NCBI GenBank assembly: GCA_030789695.1
Contig: JAULAV010003348.1
Coordinates: 173,962 to 237,961, forward strand
Origin: Scilla litardierei
Lineage: Eukaryota; Streptophyta; Magnoliopsida; Asparagales; Asparagaceae
Length of the DNA: 64,000 bases
Direction: 5' to 3'
Position 1 is the first letter of the stretch. The number at the start of each line of letters is the position of its first letter. The notes beneath the pieces are model-generated. The model worked only from the letters and a program-made list of their open reading frames with translations, was not told the DNA's origin and searched no databases. Both the position numbers and the translations under genes were made by a program. Below, one piece after another: positions 10,531 through 21,285 of the stretch.

Positions 10531-10542
10531 TGGTATCAGAGC
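10531..10542 (+). other. C1 primer binding site, initiator-Met tRNA
   Basis: TGGTATCAGAGC, the standard plant copia primer site, two bases after the LTR end. Confidence 0.95.
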
Positions 10543-10555
10543 CAGATACTTAGCT

Positions 10556-12796
10556 ATGTCTGCCAACGACAACAAGACCGTGCGTCCACCTTCCAACTAT
10601 GACACCTTCAGGTACCAAGAAGGAGCATCTTCGGTGATGGAAGGACATTCCTCTACGAGGCCTCCATTCTTCAACGGTACCAACTACGGGTACTGGAAAT
10701 GCCGGATGGAAACCTTCCTCTGGAGTGCGTCTCTATGGAGGACCACAATGAAGGAATACATCGAGCCCGAAGAAGAAGACTTTGAGAAATGGACTACCGC
10801 GGAGATCGCCGCGGAGGTAAGCAATGCCAAGGCAATGAACGCCTTGCAATGCGCATTGGAGCCCGAGGACTTCAATAAGATATGCACATGTAAGAGTGCA
10901 TATCAAATTTGAAACTCCCTCCTCATTCTTCATGAAGGGACGAGTAGGGTAAGAGACTCTAAACTCGTAGTCGTAAACAAAGATTACGAAATGTTTCATA
11001 TGCAACAGGGCGAGAAGATGAAGGAATATTACGCTCGCTTCGTTGACATAATAAACGAGTTAGAGGCCCTCGGCAAGTCCTACACTCAAAAGGAGAATTG
11101 CTCAAAGCTTATCGAAGGACTTCCTTCTTCTTGGGAGAAACGTACCTTCGCCATCGAGGAAGGTAATGCCATGAATAAGTATACCGTAGTTCAATTGATG
11201 GGTACTTTGATGTCATACGAGGTACGCAAAGATAGCAAGGTGAAGTTACAAGAAAAGATGAAGTCCTATTTGAACCAAGACGTGCCTAAGAAAAAGGCGA
11301 TTGCATTCAAGGCGGCTTCATCCACCTCTACCGATGATGAGGACTCGGAAGAAGAAATGGACATGGAATCCATTGCACTCATGGCAAAGAAGTTCAATCG
11401 CTTCTTCCGAAAGGGTAACTTCAAACAAAAATCTAAATTTACTTCTACTAACGCCTCTCCACCTTTGTGCTTTAAATGCAATAAGCCAGGACACATCAAA
11501 GCGGATTGTCCTCAAAACAAGCAAAAGGAGAAGTGGAAGGCGCCGAAGTTCGACAAGTCGAAGAAGTACAAAAAGGGGTACAAAAAGGGACTTGTCGGAG
11601 CAACATTCACCGACTCCGAGGATTCCTCAAGCGGAGAGTAGGACGATGAGAAAGTGGAGCAAGCGCACATGTGCTTCATGGCAAGAAAGGAGCATGATCA
11701 AGGATCTTCCTCCTCCGATGATAGTGATGACGAAAGCGATGAGGTAACTATGGATGACCTTAGGAATGCTAACTCTCAATTATGGTCTAAGTATACTAAA
11801 TTAGTAAATAGGTATACTAAAGTAAAAGATGACCTAGCTAGCATTCAAACCTCACCTAAGACTATCATCACCAACAACGACACCGTTGTTGAAGAGTTAA
11901 GAAATGAGATTATTAATCTCAAATCTAAACTTGAACATGTTAGCATAGATGATCCGGAGGAACATAAGATAGCGGATTTAACATCTCAAAACTCGACTTT
12001 GAGTATTGAGAACGAGAATCTTAAATCTCGTGTTTATGTGCTCACATCGCAAGTATCCAACTTGGATACTTCTATGCGTTCTCTCAAAGAGAAATATGAG
12101 AACACATTAGGCCGAATTAATAGATTCAATAAGGGTAAGGACCATTTGGATAAAATCCTAAGTGACTTACTTCCGGCCAATCACCACATTGGTTTGGGGT
12201 ATACGATGGGATGTTCATCCAAATTGGCCACTACTTTTGTTAGGCCAACTTCCGGTGACTCTACGAGTGGTAGCAAACACTCTATTGGTAGTTCATCTAC
12301 CAATGGTGCTTCCACCTCGTCCACACCCTCTTTCGGAAAGAAACCCACTTTGGGTGGACCTCCAAAGAAGGGACATGCTTATATGTACACAAATACCATG
12401 CCACGTAGGAACACACGTCCTACTCCACCGGCTCACACATATGATGATTTTTATGCAACACATTCTCGGGCACGTGCACACAATGTGAGACACCCTCACA
12501 CACGTGTTCCCACACATGCATATGTTCACCCACCTCATCATATGAATAATTCTCATCGTGCACCATTCCATCATGTTCCTTATGCCTATCCACGACATGC
12601 ATCACGTAGAAACCAACAACGCATGCATGCACCCAATAGGATGCGGGCTCCCAAAATTTTCACTATTTGGAGCCCAAAGGACACAAGCATGGATGAAAAA
12701 CAAGTGTATATGAATGCTTATTTTTCGGATGTTGTGCATAGTAGAAATTATGTGGGGAAGTCTAAGTCCAATTGGACTTGGCTTCCAAAGGTCTAA
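10556..12796 (+). pseudogene. C1 gag with three in-frame stops
   Basis: A single frame opens at ATG 10556 with FNGTNYGYWKCRMETFLWS, the usual copia gag start. Stops interrupt it at 10910-10912 (TGA where Trp is expected after SAYQI), 11639-11641 (TAG) and 12794-12796 (TAA). The frame itself never shifts. The middle part has the gag helices (CSKLIEGLPSSWEKRTFAIE) and the zinc knuckle CFKCNKPGHIKADC near 11467-11508. The C-terminal part has a coiled coil (about 11750-12150), the SIRE-type LDKILSDLLPANHHIGLGY, and an unusual His/Arg/Pro-rich stretch (12420-12650). Gag would form the particle. The third stop might mark the natural gag end, but this cannot be shown here. Confidence 0.88.
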
Positions 12797-15700
12797 TCTC
12801 TTGGACCCAATGACCTTGGGTACCATGATATGAATGTTTCTATCTTTAGGTACTCAAGGAAAAGAAAAAAGAAAAGGAGCAACAAATTTAAATTTAGCTC
12901 CAAAGGGAATTGGATACTCGATAGCGGGTGTTCAAAACACATGACGGGTGACGCTCAATTGCTCTCCGGAGTGGTTCCCATTGCAAATGGAAATCGCGTC
13001 GTATTTGGAGGCAACGAGAGCGGAACCATCGTCGGTGTTGGTAAAGTGGGTAACCCGTCTAAACCCTTAATTAGTGATGTTTATCTAGTTGATGGTTTGA
13101 ATCATAATCTTATTTCAATAAGCCAACTTTGTGACAAAGGTTACAAAGTTAGCTTTGCGAAAGGATTGTGTCATATTTCAAATGATAATAATAAATTATT
13201 ATTTTCCGGCACACGCCATAAAGATATTTATATTTTGGATCTTCCTAAGTCATATGAACAATGTCTCGTTGCCAACACAAGTGAACAACACTTATGGCAT
13301 CGACGCTTTGGACATGTGAACTTTGGAACACTTTATAAGCTTTTGAAATTAAATTCCATTAAAGGTTTTCCGAAACTCGTTTTTGAAAAGAAACGTTTTT
13401 GTGATTCTTGTCAACGTGGCAAGCTTCCTAAATCTTCATTTAAACCTAAGAAAAGCATTTCTACGAAACGGCCACTAGAGCTATTACATCTAGATTTATT
13501 TGGGCCAACTAGAGTTGCTTCCTTAGGAAATGCAAGATATGGACTTGTCATCGTCGATGATTATTCTAGATTTACATGTGTATTTTTCTTATGTAATAAA
13601 AATGAAGCTTTTGAAAACTTCACAATATTTGTGAAGAAAGTACAAAATCTCATCGGAACCACCGTTGTCACTATTCGTAGTGATCATGGGGGTGAATTTG
13701 AGAATGAGTCTTTCTCAAATTTTTGTGATGATCTTGGAATTACTCACACGTTTTCTTTCCCTCGCGCACCTCCTCAAAATGGTGTTGTTGAGAGGAAGAA
13801 TAGAACGCTTGTGGAGTGTGCTCGCACTATTCTCTAAGATAGTCAACTTGGTTATCAATTTTGGGCGGAAGCGGTACACACCGCTTCCTATGTGTTTAAT
13901 AGAATACTTTTGAGGCCTGGCACCAAACAAACTTGCTATGAATTGTTGTTTGGTAGATTGCCTCAAGTTAAACATTTTCGTGTTTTCGGCGCAAAATGTT
14001 TTATTAAAAACACATATGATAATTTGGACAAGTTTGATCCGAGATCGGATGAGGGGATATTTGTTGGGTATTCCTCACGTAGCAAAGCCTACCGGATATA
14101 CAACAAAAGATCCTCTACGATCGAGGAATCACTTCATGTCTCTTTTAATGAGAATTTTACTACTCCTAGAATTTCAAATGATGATGACTCTATGGATGTT
14201 TTATGTGATTCGTTTGAAAATTCTAAGTCTATTGATTCAATTGATTCTATTGATACTAACCCGACTAATGAAGTTGTTGAGAATGTACCTAGTGATCAAG
14301 GTATTCCCAAGCGGCTTCATACCGTTTGCGACCATCCCCATGAGCAAGTCATTGGCAATATTCAAGATAGTGTCAAGACGAGATCGCAAGTCCACCACTT
14401 CGCCAATTGTGCCTTTGCCTCATCGATAGAGCCAAAGAATATAGTTGAAGCGTGTGAAGATAGTGCTTGGATCCTTGCCATGGAGGAGGAACTCATTCAA
14501 TTCGAGAGGAATGAGGTATGGGAGCTTGTTCCTTTGCCATCGAAGAACCACACCATCATAGGGACAAAGTGGATCTTCAAGAACAAAACCGACGAAAACC
14601 AAGTCGTCGTCCGGAACAAAGCTCGGTTAGTTGCTCAAGGCTATCGCCAAGAGGAAGGTATCGATTTCGAAGAATCCTTCGCTCCGGTAGCTAGATTAGA
14701 ATCAATTAGACTATTATTGTCTTATGCATGCCATAAAAATTTTAAGTTATTTCAAATGGATGTTAAAAGTGCATTTTTAAACGGAGATGTTGAGGAAGTT
14801 TACGTTTCTCAACCTCCGGGCTTCATAAATGAAAAATTTCCAAATCATGTTTTTAAACTAAAGAAAGCTCTTTATGGGTTGAGACAAGCTCCTCGAGCTT
14901 GGTATGATCGCCTAAAGAATTTTCTTTTGGATTTGAATTTTAAAATGGGCGAAGCCGATTCTACACTTTTTGTTAAGCATGTGAATAATGATATTTTATT
15001 AGTTCAAATTTATGTTGACGATATCATTTTCGGTGCTACTAACTTCACTCTTTGCGAAGAGTTTTCTAATGTTATGAAGGAACAATTTGAGATGAGCCAC
15101 ATGGGCGAACTCAAATATTTCTTAGGTCTCCAAATTCGCCAATTGAACGATGCAATCTTCATCCACCAAACGAAGTATACGGTGGAGTTGCTTAAGCGAT
15201 TTGGAATGGAGAGTGCTTCCGGGAAAAAGACTCCAATGAGCACGACTACGCATCTTGACAAGGATGCAGGCGGTAAGGATGTAGACATTCGTCTATATCG
15301 AGGTATGATAGGTAGTTTACTTTATCTCACCGCAAGTAGGCCCGATATTATGTTTGCCGTATGCATATGTGCTCGTTATCAGTCTCAACCTAAGGAGTCT
15401 CACTTAGTAGCGGTAAAACGTATTTTCCGTTATCTAAGTTATACACTTGATTTTGGATTACTTTATCCAAAATCTAGCACGTATGAGTTAGTCTCATATA
15501 GTGATGCCGATTATGCGGGATGCAAATCCGACAGGAAAAGTACTAGTGGCACTTGCCATTTTCTAGGAAATTCTCTTGTCTCTTGGTTTTCCAAGAAGCA
15601 AAATTCCGTATCACTTTCAACCACCGAGGCGGAATATATTGCCGTCGGTGCCGCTTGTGCCCAGGTTCTTTGGATGAGACACACACTGAAGGATTTTGGT

Positions 15701-15961
15701 ATTCATTGTGATACTAGCCCTATCATGGTGGATAACCAAAGTGCTATCTGTCTTTCAAAGAATCCGGTGCACCATTCCCGATCAAAACACATAGATGTTC
15801 GATACCATTTTTTAGATGATCATGTTGCTAAAAAGGACATCATTTTAGTGTACGTTGAAACCCAAAAGCAAATCGACGATATTTTCACGAAACCACTAAA
15901 GGAGGACTCCTTAGTGCGGTTGCGTCGAGAATTGGGGATTATGGGTGAATCCGAGATATAG
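12797..15961 (+). pseudogene. C1 pol: protease, integrase, RT, RNase H; one internal stop
   Basis: The frame continues from gag. The protease active site is WILDSGCSKHMTGD (Asp codon 12920). Then come the integrase zinc finger (HLWHRRFGHVN, CDSCQRGK) and core with D,D,E in LDLFGPTRV, IRSDHGGEF and GVVERKNRTL. A TAA at 13835-13837 breaks the integrase; the same frame continues to 15961. RT shows [32 protein letters not shown] and the [10 protein letters not shown] palm. RNase H shows [28 protein letters not shown] and [20 protein letters not shown]. All catalytic motifs are kept, so decay is recent. Confidence 0.93.
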
Positions 15962-16205
15962 GATTCATATTTCATTCAATTATCTTGCATGCTATTATAT
16001 TTCGCGATATTTCGTTCATGCTAGATTTATTGAATTTTTGGGGATTTTATATGATTTGTTTGAATTTTTGCTCGAATTCTTATTTGAATGTCGTATTTAA
16101 GATTTCGACGTTTTGTGGGGTAGTTTAGATGACTAATGAGAGAGTTAAGATGTTTCATCCAAGTGGTTTATGAAGAGAACTCATTTATCAACTTTTGGAC
16201 TCTTC
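15962..16205 (+). other. C1 spacer after pol
   Basis: Short AT-rich spacer between the pol stop and the internal palindrome array. No gene or clear motif. Confidence 0.6.
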
Positions 16206-16590
16206 TAGTCGGTTTCAGTTCATTAGTCAACCGACTAGATGCTCATCTAGTCGGTCAGCTAGTGAACTCAGACCGACTAGTTCACGCTTTAATCTTCCTT
16301 TTGTCATTAACTTTCTTTAGTCGGTCACAGTACTCTTACCGACCGACTAGATTGAAAACTAGTCGGTCTGTGAGTATACTGCGACCGACTAACTCTAGCC
16401 CTAAAAATTTCTGTTGGCATCTGTTTCGACTTAGTCGGTTCTAGCTCATTGACCGACCGACTAGATCGTAATCTAGTCGGTCAGTGCTTGAACTGTGACC
16501 GACTAAGTGCGTTAGGGCAAACGCGTCTTTTCGCATTCTCGACCGACTTACATCACTTTCTAACCGGCTACTCTTCATTTTAGTCGGTCT
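16206..16590. repeat. C1 internal palindrome array, same core as its LTR
   Basis: Three units of the alternating TAGTCGGTC / GACCGACTA motif, laid out as in the LTR: outer site, inner hairpin with 8-9 base loop, outer site. The unit at 16318-16390 has partly complementary spacers too. A few loose half sites follow (16540-16590). Flanking sequence is not LTR sequence, so this is not a stray LTR fragment. It lies about 315 bases upstream of the accessory ORF. Confidence 0.9.
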
Positions 16591-16904
16591 ATTCTCAACT
16601 CCAGCTCGAAAACTCCAAAACCCCGATCGAACCCCTTCATCTTCCCGTCGTCTCCGGCCAGTTTTCAGGCCATCCCCGCCGTCCGTCACCGTCGACCCTC
16701 TCTCCTAGGTAAAACCCCTCTCCTAGCTCTCTTTTTCCAACCTAGGGTTTGATCTTGATCTTCATTTCAACTTCTAGGTGAACTAGGGTTTCGAATTTAA
16801 TCCTAGGGCTTGTCGACTTTGCATCTAGGGCTTGATTATTTCGATTTCTTTTCAGCTCTAGGGTTTGTGTAGCTTCGCTTGCTTGTTCTCGTCGTGCCAC
16901 GATC
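16591..16904 (+). promoter_or_regulatory. Leader of the C1 accessory ORF, with possible intron and telo-box-like motifs
   Basis: The leader is pyrimidine-rich. A possible intron runs from CTAG/GTAAAA (donor 16709) to TTTTCAG (acceptor 16855). CTAGGGTTT or CTAGGGCTT, resembling the plant telo-box found in leaders of highly expressed genes, recurs at about 16742, 16793, 16803, 16826 and 16859. No clear TATA box is seen. Function is inferred. Confidence 0.4.
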
Positions 16905-18563
16905 ATGGCAAAGACGAGGATCCCTATCACTTCATCTGGGGCTTCCCCCATGACTGTAGAGCCTTCTAACCCTAGGAATCCGTCTAAGCCCAAGCGCCGT
17001 GCTAAATCTACCCAAGCTTCTCCGTCTTCGCCTCCTCTGAAGAAGCAGAGGACGGCGACGGTCAAACCCAGAAAACTATCTAAGTCTAGAAAGCCCATAC
17101 TCCACACTCCCACTACTCCTCCTGATTCCGATACTGAGTTTATACCTGAGGATGAGTCTGGCCATAGGGAACCTACTCCTTCACTTCGTCCTAGGACTCG
17201 CCAGCCTAAGGGAAAGGGCCCAATGCCAGCGGGTGGTGTTGACATATCGTTATGTCGCGACGACCCTCTGTGTCTAGCGGCCTACAACCGTATTGAACAC
17301 TGCCCGATGCTATTGGAGCACTATGTTCAGTTTTCAGATTTCCTTGGCTTAGCTGACCTCCTCTCCTATAGTGGGCTCCTTGACTACCTTCGCTTCGACC
17401 CTAAGGCGAACCCTAGACCATATCCTCACCTGGTCAAATTATTCTATGCCAATCATGTCCGAGGCCACTACGATGAGAGTCACTCCATCGAGACTACTGT
17501 CTTGGGAACTCCTATAGTTCTCACGGCAGAAATCTTGGGGGAGGTACTTAGTTGTTCGTCGTCTGGTCTCCTTCCGTCGGATATTTCTGTTGATGATATC
17601 TCTTCCTTGGATCAGTCCGTTCTTTCTGATATCTTCCATGTGATCCCTCCTGCCTTCATTGGTGTTCCATCGAAGTCGTTCAAACCTAATGCATGGGTGC
17701 TAAATCTCATTCTGAAGTCGTGCTTGCTTCCCAAGTACGGCTCATCTTCTCTGCCATCCCAGCCGTTTCTCAAGCTGATTTACGCTCTTTTCTTGGGTTG
17801 CGAGATTAATTGGGCTCGCGTTATACTCGATAAGATGGACTCTTTCGAGTGTATTCGCAAGACCAATAAATCTGCGCATATCCCTTACCCGTGTCTGTTG
17901 ACCCTGGTTTTCCGTCATTTCCATGTCCCTCTCCCTCCTGACGATGAGCGTCCTTTGGGTCCTCCTCTGAACGCGACGGCCGTTAAGAAATCTCTTGCGG
18001 CGCTTCGTCACGTGCAGAGGTCGACCACATCTGCTTCCCAGGCCACTCCCTCAGCTGCTGCAGCCCCCACTCCTTCTGCCACATTAGATGATGTCGTACG
18101 CCTTCTTCGTCGGCACGAGTCGCGCTTGGCTCGTACCGAGGAGGTAGTTTGCCGTATGGCTCGTTTGATGGGCATTGAGCTTCCTCCTTCCGTTTCTGAG
18201 GATGAGGAGATGGACGATGAGGATATTGATGATCTTGTCACTTCCTTGGCTCGTGGCGATGAGGCCACTGCTGCTGCTGCTGCTACCACATCTTCTCCTG
18301 GTGTTGGCACCACTTCCGGTGCTCCAGAGACTTCTGCACCAGTAGTCCAGACTTCTGAGGCTGCTGCTACTCCTGCTGACGAGCCTGCTCCTGTCTTACC
18401 TGCTGATACTCCTGTTGAGACCCCTGCCGTTGAGCCAGTCGTTGATGTCTCCACACCTGCCCCGACGATCCCGTCTGTTGACACGCCTCTCCTCCCTGCA
18501 GAGCCTGAGTCCACTCCGTCGATTGGACCCACGGAGACTGCAGATCCAGCCACTTCCTCGTGA
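16905..18563 (+). CDS. C1 accessory protein, putative plant transposon protein-like
   Basis: An intact 552-codon ORF lies between pol and the 3' LTR, the place where SIRE elements carry an envelope-like gene. Residues 1-110 are Pro/Ser-rich and basic, with nuclear-signal-like clusters KPKRRAK and KKQR. Residues 115-370 form a globular domain: NRIEHCPMLLEHYVQFSDFL, LVKLFYANHVRGHY, then TPIVLTAEILGEVL. The LV-(x)-FYAN...VRG pattern is that of the 'putative plant transposon protein' family (related to ATHILA ORF-1 by layout). A short coiled coil (394-423) and an acidic patch follow; residues 450-552 are Ala/Pro/Thr-rich. No signal peptide or membrane segment is visible, so it is not an obvious envelope. 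It is unbroken although gag-pol has four stops. Start: first ATG after the possible leader intron. Confidence 0.8.
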   Translation: MAKTRIPITSSGASPMTVEPSNPRNPSKPKRRAKSTQASPSSPPLKKQRTATVKPRKLSKSRKPILHTPTTPPDSDTEFIPEDESGHREPTPSLRPRTRQPKGKGPMPAGGVDISLCRDDPLCLAAYNRIEHCPMLLEHYVQFSDFLGLADLLSYSGLLDYLRFDPKANPRPYPHLVKLFYANHVRGHYDESHSIETTVLGTPIVLTAEILGEVLSCSSSGLLPSDISVDDISSLDQSVLSDIFHVIPPAFIGVPSKSFKPNAWVLNLILKSCLLPKYGSSSLPSQPFLKLIYALFLGCEINWARVILDKMDSFECIRKTNKSAHIPYPCLLTLVFRHFHVPLPPDDERPLGPPLNATAVKKSLAALRHVQRSTTSASQATPSAAAAPTPSATLDDVVRLLRRHESRLARTEEVVCRMARLMGIELPPSVSEDEEMDDEDIDDLVTSLARGDEATAAAAATTSSPGVGTTSGAPETSAPVVQTSEAAATPADEPAPVLPADTPVETPAVEPVVDVSTPAPTIPSVDTPLLPAEPESTPSIGPTETADPATSS

Positions 18564-19532
18564 TCGTCTGTTTCGAGGACTCTCCACTGCTCATTGGATG
18601 ATATACCTGTTTGAGAGTGTTTTGGGTTAGGATGGGATGGATTTTGGGTGTTGATTTGTTGTATTTTGATATGTTGGATGTCGGTGTATGTGTTGTATTT
18701 TTTGTTGGATGTTGATGATGGTGTTCTGATGATGATGATGTATCGATGATGTATGATGTATTTCTTTTTGATGGGTATGTTGCATTTGATGTAGTCGATA
18801 TCTTTTTGGATGTACTCCTGATGTTTTTATATATATACATCGATCTTCTCTTTGTATTATTTCGTCGTGCACATTTTAATTCTCATTCAATGTCCATGAT
18901 ATGTGAAATCGTCGCTCGACGATTGAAAAGCTTGGTTAAATAGATTGAAATTCTATAATTGTATAGAATTGTTTTCCATGCACCAATTTAACCAGGAATA
19001 TTGAATATTGAAGAGTATGTTTCTTTATTCAAGAAATGAATAAAATTTTTTTTGGTATTTTTGATGCTTTTAATTATCGTTTTTTTATAATGGATAATTT
19101 GGCACACCCTGATTTGATTTCCACACTTTTCCCTTGGTGTCAATTAGGTCCATCGTCATTGTCTACGACTCCCGATGTTGGATTTTCCATTTCCTAGTTG
19201 TTGTCGTTGTATGCCCCCCATTTTTGGGATAATGCCAAAGGGGGAGAGATAATGATAATAAATAGGTCAAATGAAAATTTAACTCATTTTCCAAGAATCT
19301 AATTTGATGTGGTAGATTCATAGGGAGTTAAGATATATATAAGGATTTTCAAAATCCGATATTTCAAAAATCGATTCTCATTATATATCTTACTCGTCTG
19401 ATTGATGCAATTTATAAATATTCATTTTGAAATTAACGTGTCATCAATGCAGGGGGAGTAAGTATTTTACATTTGAATCATTATTTTTGATTATTATTTA
19501 TGTTGGTTTGTCATCACCAAAAAGGGGGAGAA
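18564..19532 (+). other. C1 3' region with two polypurine tracts
   Basis: Non-coding, AT-rich, with a TTG/GATG-rich simple stretch (18640-18760). CCAAAGGGGGAGAGA near 19235-19248 is an internal polypurine tract. AAAAAGGGGGAGAA at 19519-19532 abuts the 3' LTR and would prime plus-strand synthesis. Two such tracts are usual in SIRE-like elements. Confidence 0.7.
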
Positions 19533-21284
19533 TGTTGAATATTGGACTCCCCGGATTTGGTTTTGGATGATGAGCAAACATAAATAATTCATGAACTAAC
19601 ATTTGTGAGCGCAGTATTGGAGATCGTCGCCAAATTCACGAGAACAATCAAAGCGACATCTCAACACTTCTCAAAGCTCGTATTCATGCCTAAAGCTTCG
19701 TTGAAGCTCTTGCGCCGTTTTGGAAGTTATGAAGAATTAATCGAAGCTCTCGACGACCGTTCTTTAAGGTTTTATTTATAGTCTTTTAGCTTCGATATAT
19801 AGAATGTTAAGCCTTGAGTATATCTTACGATTCTATCTTCATAACGCTCATATCGTAGCTCTAGGATCTTAGTACAAGTTCATTCTAACTTCCTCGAAGC
19901 GTCGCGCTTCGATTCGGACTTGTTTATGCATGTTAGTTGGTACAAGAAGAAGTACTGACCGACTAGATGGTGATCTAGTCGGTCAGCAACTCTTCTTGGA
20001 CCGACTAGTTTGCTTCCTTAGTTTCTTGCACTTTACTGTTTACAGTTAGTCGGTCTACGTTGACTCACCGACTGACTAGTTTGTGAACTAGTCGGTCAGT
20101 GATGCTTCTTTGACCGACTAGTTGTGACTTACTGTTCATACTAAATTTCTCCTAAGCTACTGTTTATCGTTAGTCGGTCTAAGAACGTTTGGTGACCGAC
20201 TAGTTGACAATCTAGTCGGTCAACTTTTGTTCTTGGACCGACTAAGTCAATTTATATTCAGACTATTTCACTTTGCCTCTTAGTCGGTCTACGTTCACTG
20301 ATTGACCGACTAGTTGTGAAACTAGTCGGTCAGAATGTCTTCTTGGACCGACTAGATTTCTAGGTCTGAATTTCTATCTCTTCTCAGTTCCTCACTTAGT
20401 CGGTCCATGTTGTTTGACTGACCGACTAGTTGATGAACTAGTCGGTCAGTGGTTGTTCTCTGACCGACTAGTTTCCTCAGTTTTCTATCCGTTGGGAATT
20501 GACCTAACTTGTTTTTATGGGACCCTATAAATACGAACCTAGGTCATTTCTTTCTAGGTTAGAGCTGCCATTAAGAGATTCATTGAGATAGAAAGAGATA
20601 GCCATTCTCACTCATTTCCAAAGCTCTCTTCCTCACAAGAAACCCATTCTCTCACTTTCTAAATCTAGAATCCATATTGAGAGAAGCTTGTTCTTGGTGA
20701 GCTCTTCAAGCTCTAGCTTGAATCAAGTCTCCAAATCTCTCCTAGGCACCTATTGCTGGTCATTTCCTTGGTGCTAGGTCTTGGTGACTTCATCTTCCTC
20801 AAATCCTTCCTTTCACCTATTTGGTAAGAAAAACTCAAGGTATAGGATTTTGTGGTAAGATTGTTTATTTCATTATAAACTTATTTATCTTGTTTATTGA
20901 TTCTCTCGGTTGTGAGAGAAGGTTGTGATCCCGGGTTGTGGGATTCACTATTGCCATTGCATGTATGATTTGATCTTGTGAAGGTTTTTCACAAGATATC
21001 ATAGTGGAAATCTTGGGTTAGGGTTTCTAACCTAAGTATCCGGAGGGGATCCGGGTGGTTGGGACGTAGGATCACCGGGAACAAGTCGGGGAGACTTGGG
21101 TGGATCCGAACCCATTAACATCTCTTGTTAGCATTGTTAATTTTGTTGTTGTCATTCAATTTAAGCTTCCGCAAATTGTTTTGGTAGTTGTTTGCACTAT
21201 AATTTGGAATTATACTCCTTGTTATTTTTAAAGTACTATTCACCCCCCCTCTAGTACTTGTGCAGTAGCTTGTAGGGCATTACA
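19533..21284 (+). repeat. C1 3' LTR
   Basis: Starts TGTTGAATATTGG and ends GGCATTACA. It is nearly identical to the left LTR, with scattered single changes. The palindrome array (19957-20472) and TATAAATA (20526-20533) are kept. Confidence 0.95.
19957..20472. repeat. C1 3' LTR palindrome array
   Basis: Same units as at 9202-9716, with a handful of substitutions. Examples are ACCGACTGACTAG for ACCGACCGACTAG near 20069 and GATTGACCG for GACTGACCG near 20300. Confidence 0.93.
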
Positions 21285-21285
21285 C

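Larger units (their letters stand above)
8778..21284 (+). mobile_element. C1: SIRE-like Ty1/copia retrotransposon with accessory ORF
   Basis: The two LTRs (1751 and 1752 bp) start with TGTTGAAT and end in TTACA. An initiator-Met primer site follows the left one and a polypurine tract precedes the right one. Flanks are CTTAG and CTTAT, a 5-bp target duplication with one change. Order inside is gag, protease, integrase, RT, RNase H (copia order), then a second palindrome array and a 552-codon ORF. The gag-pol frame holds four in-frame stops but no frameshift. The LTRs look nearly identical by eye, so insertion is fairly recent. It lies in the 3' part of G2 in the opposite orientation. Confidence 0.93.

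Noticed and set aside
18008..18553. Long minus-strand frame of 181 codons
   Set aside because: It is the antisense of the Ala/Pro/Thr-rich tail of the C1 accessory ORF; low-complexity codons keep the reverse frame open.
16905..18563. Envelope-like gene in the SIRE position
   Set aside because: No signal peptide, membrane segment or coiled-coil fusion-type region is visible; the domain resembles plant transposon proteins instead.
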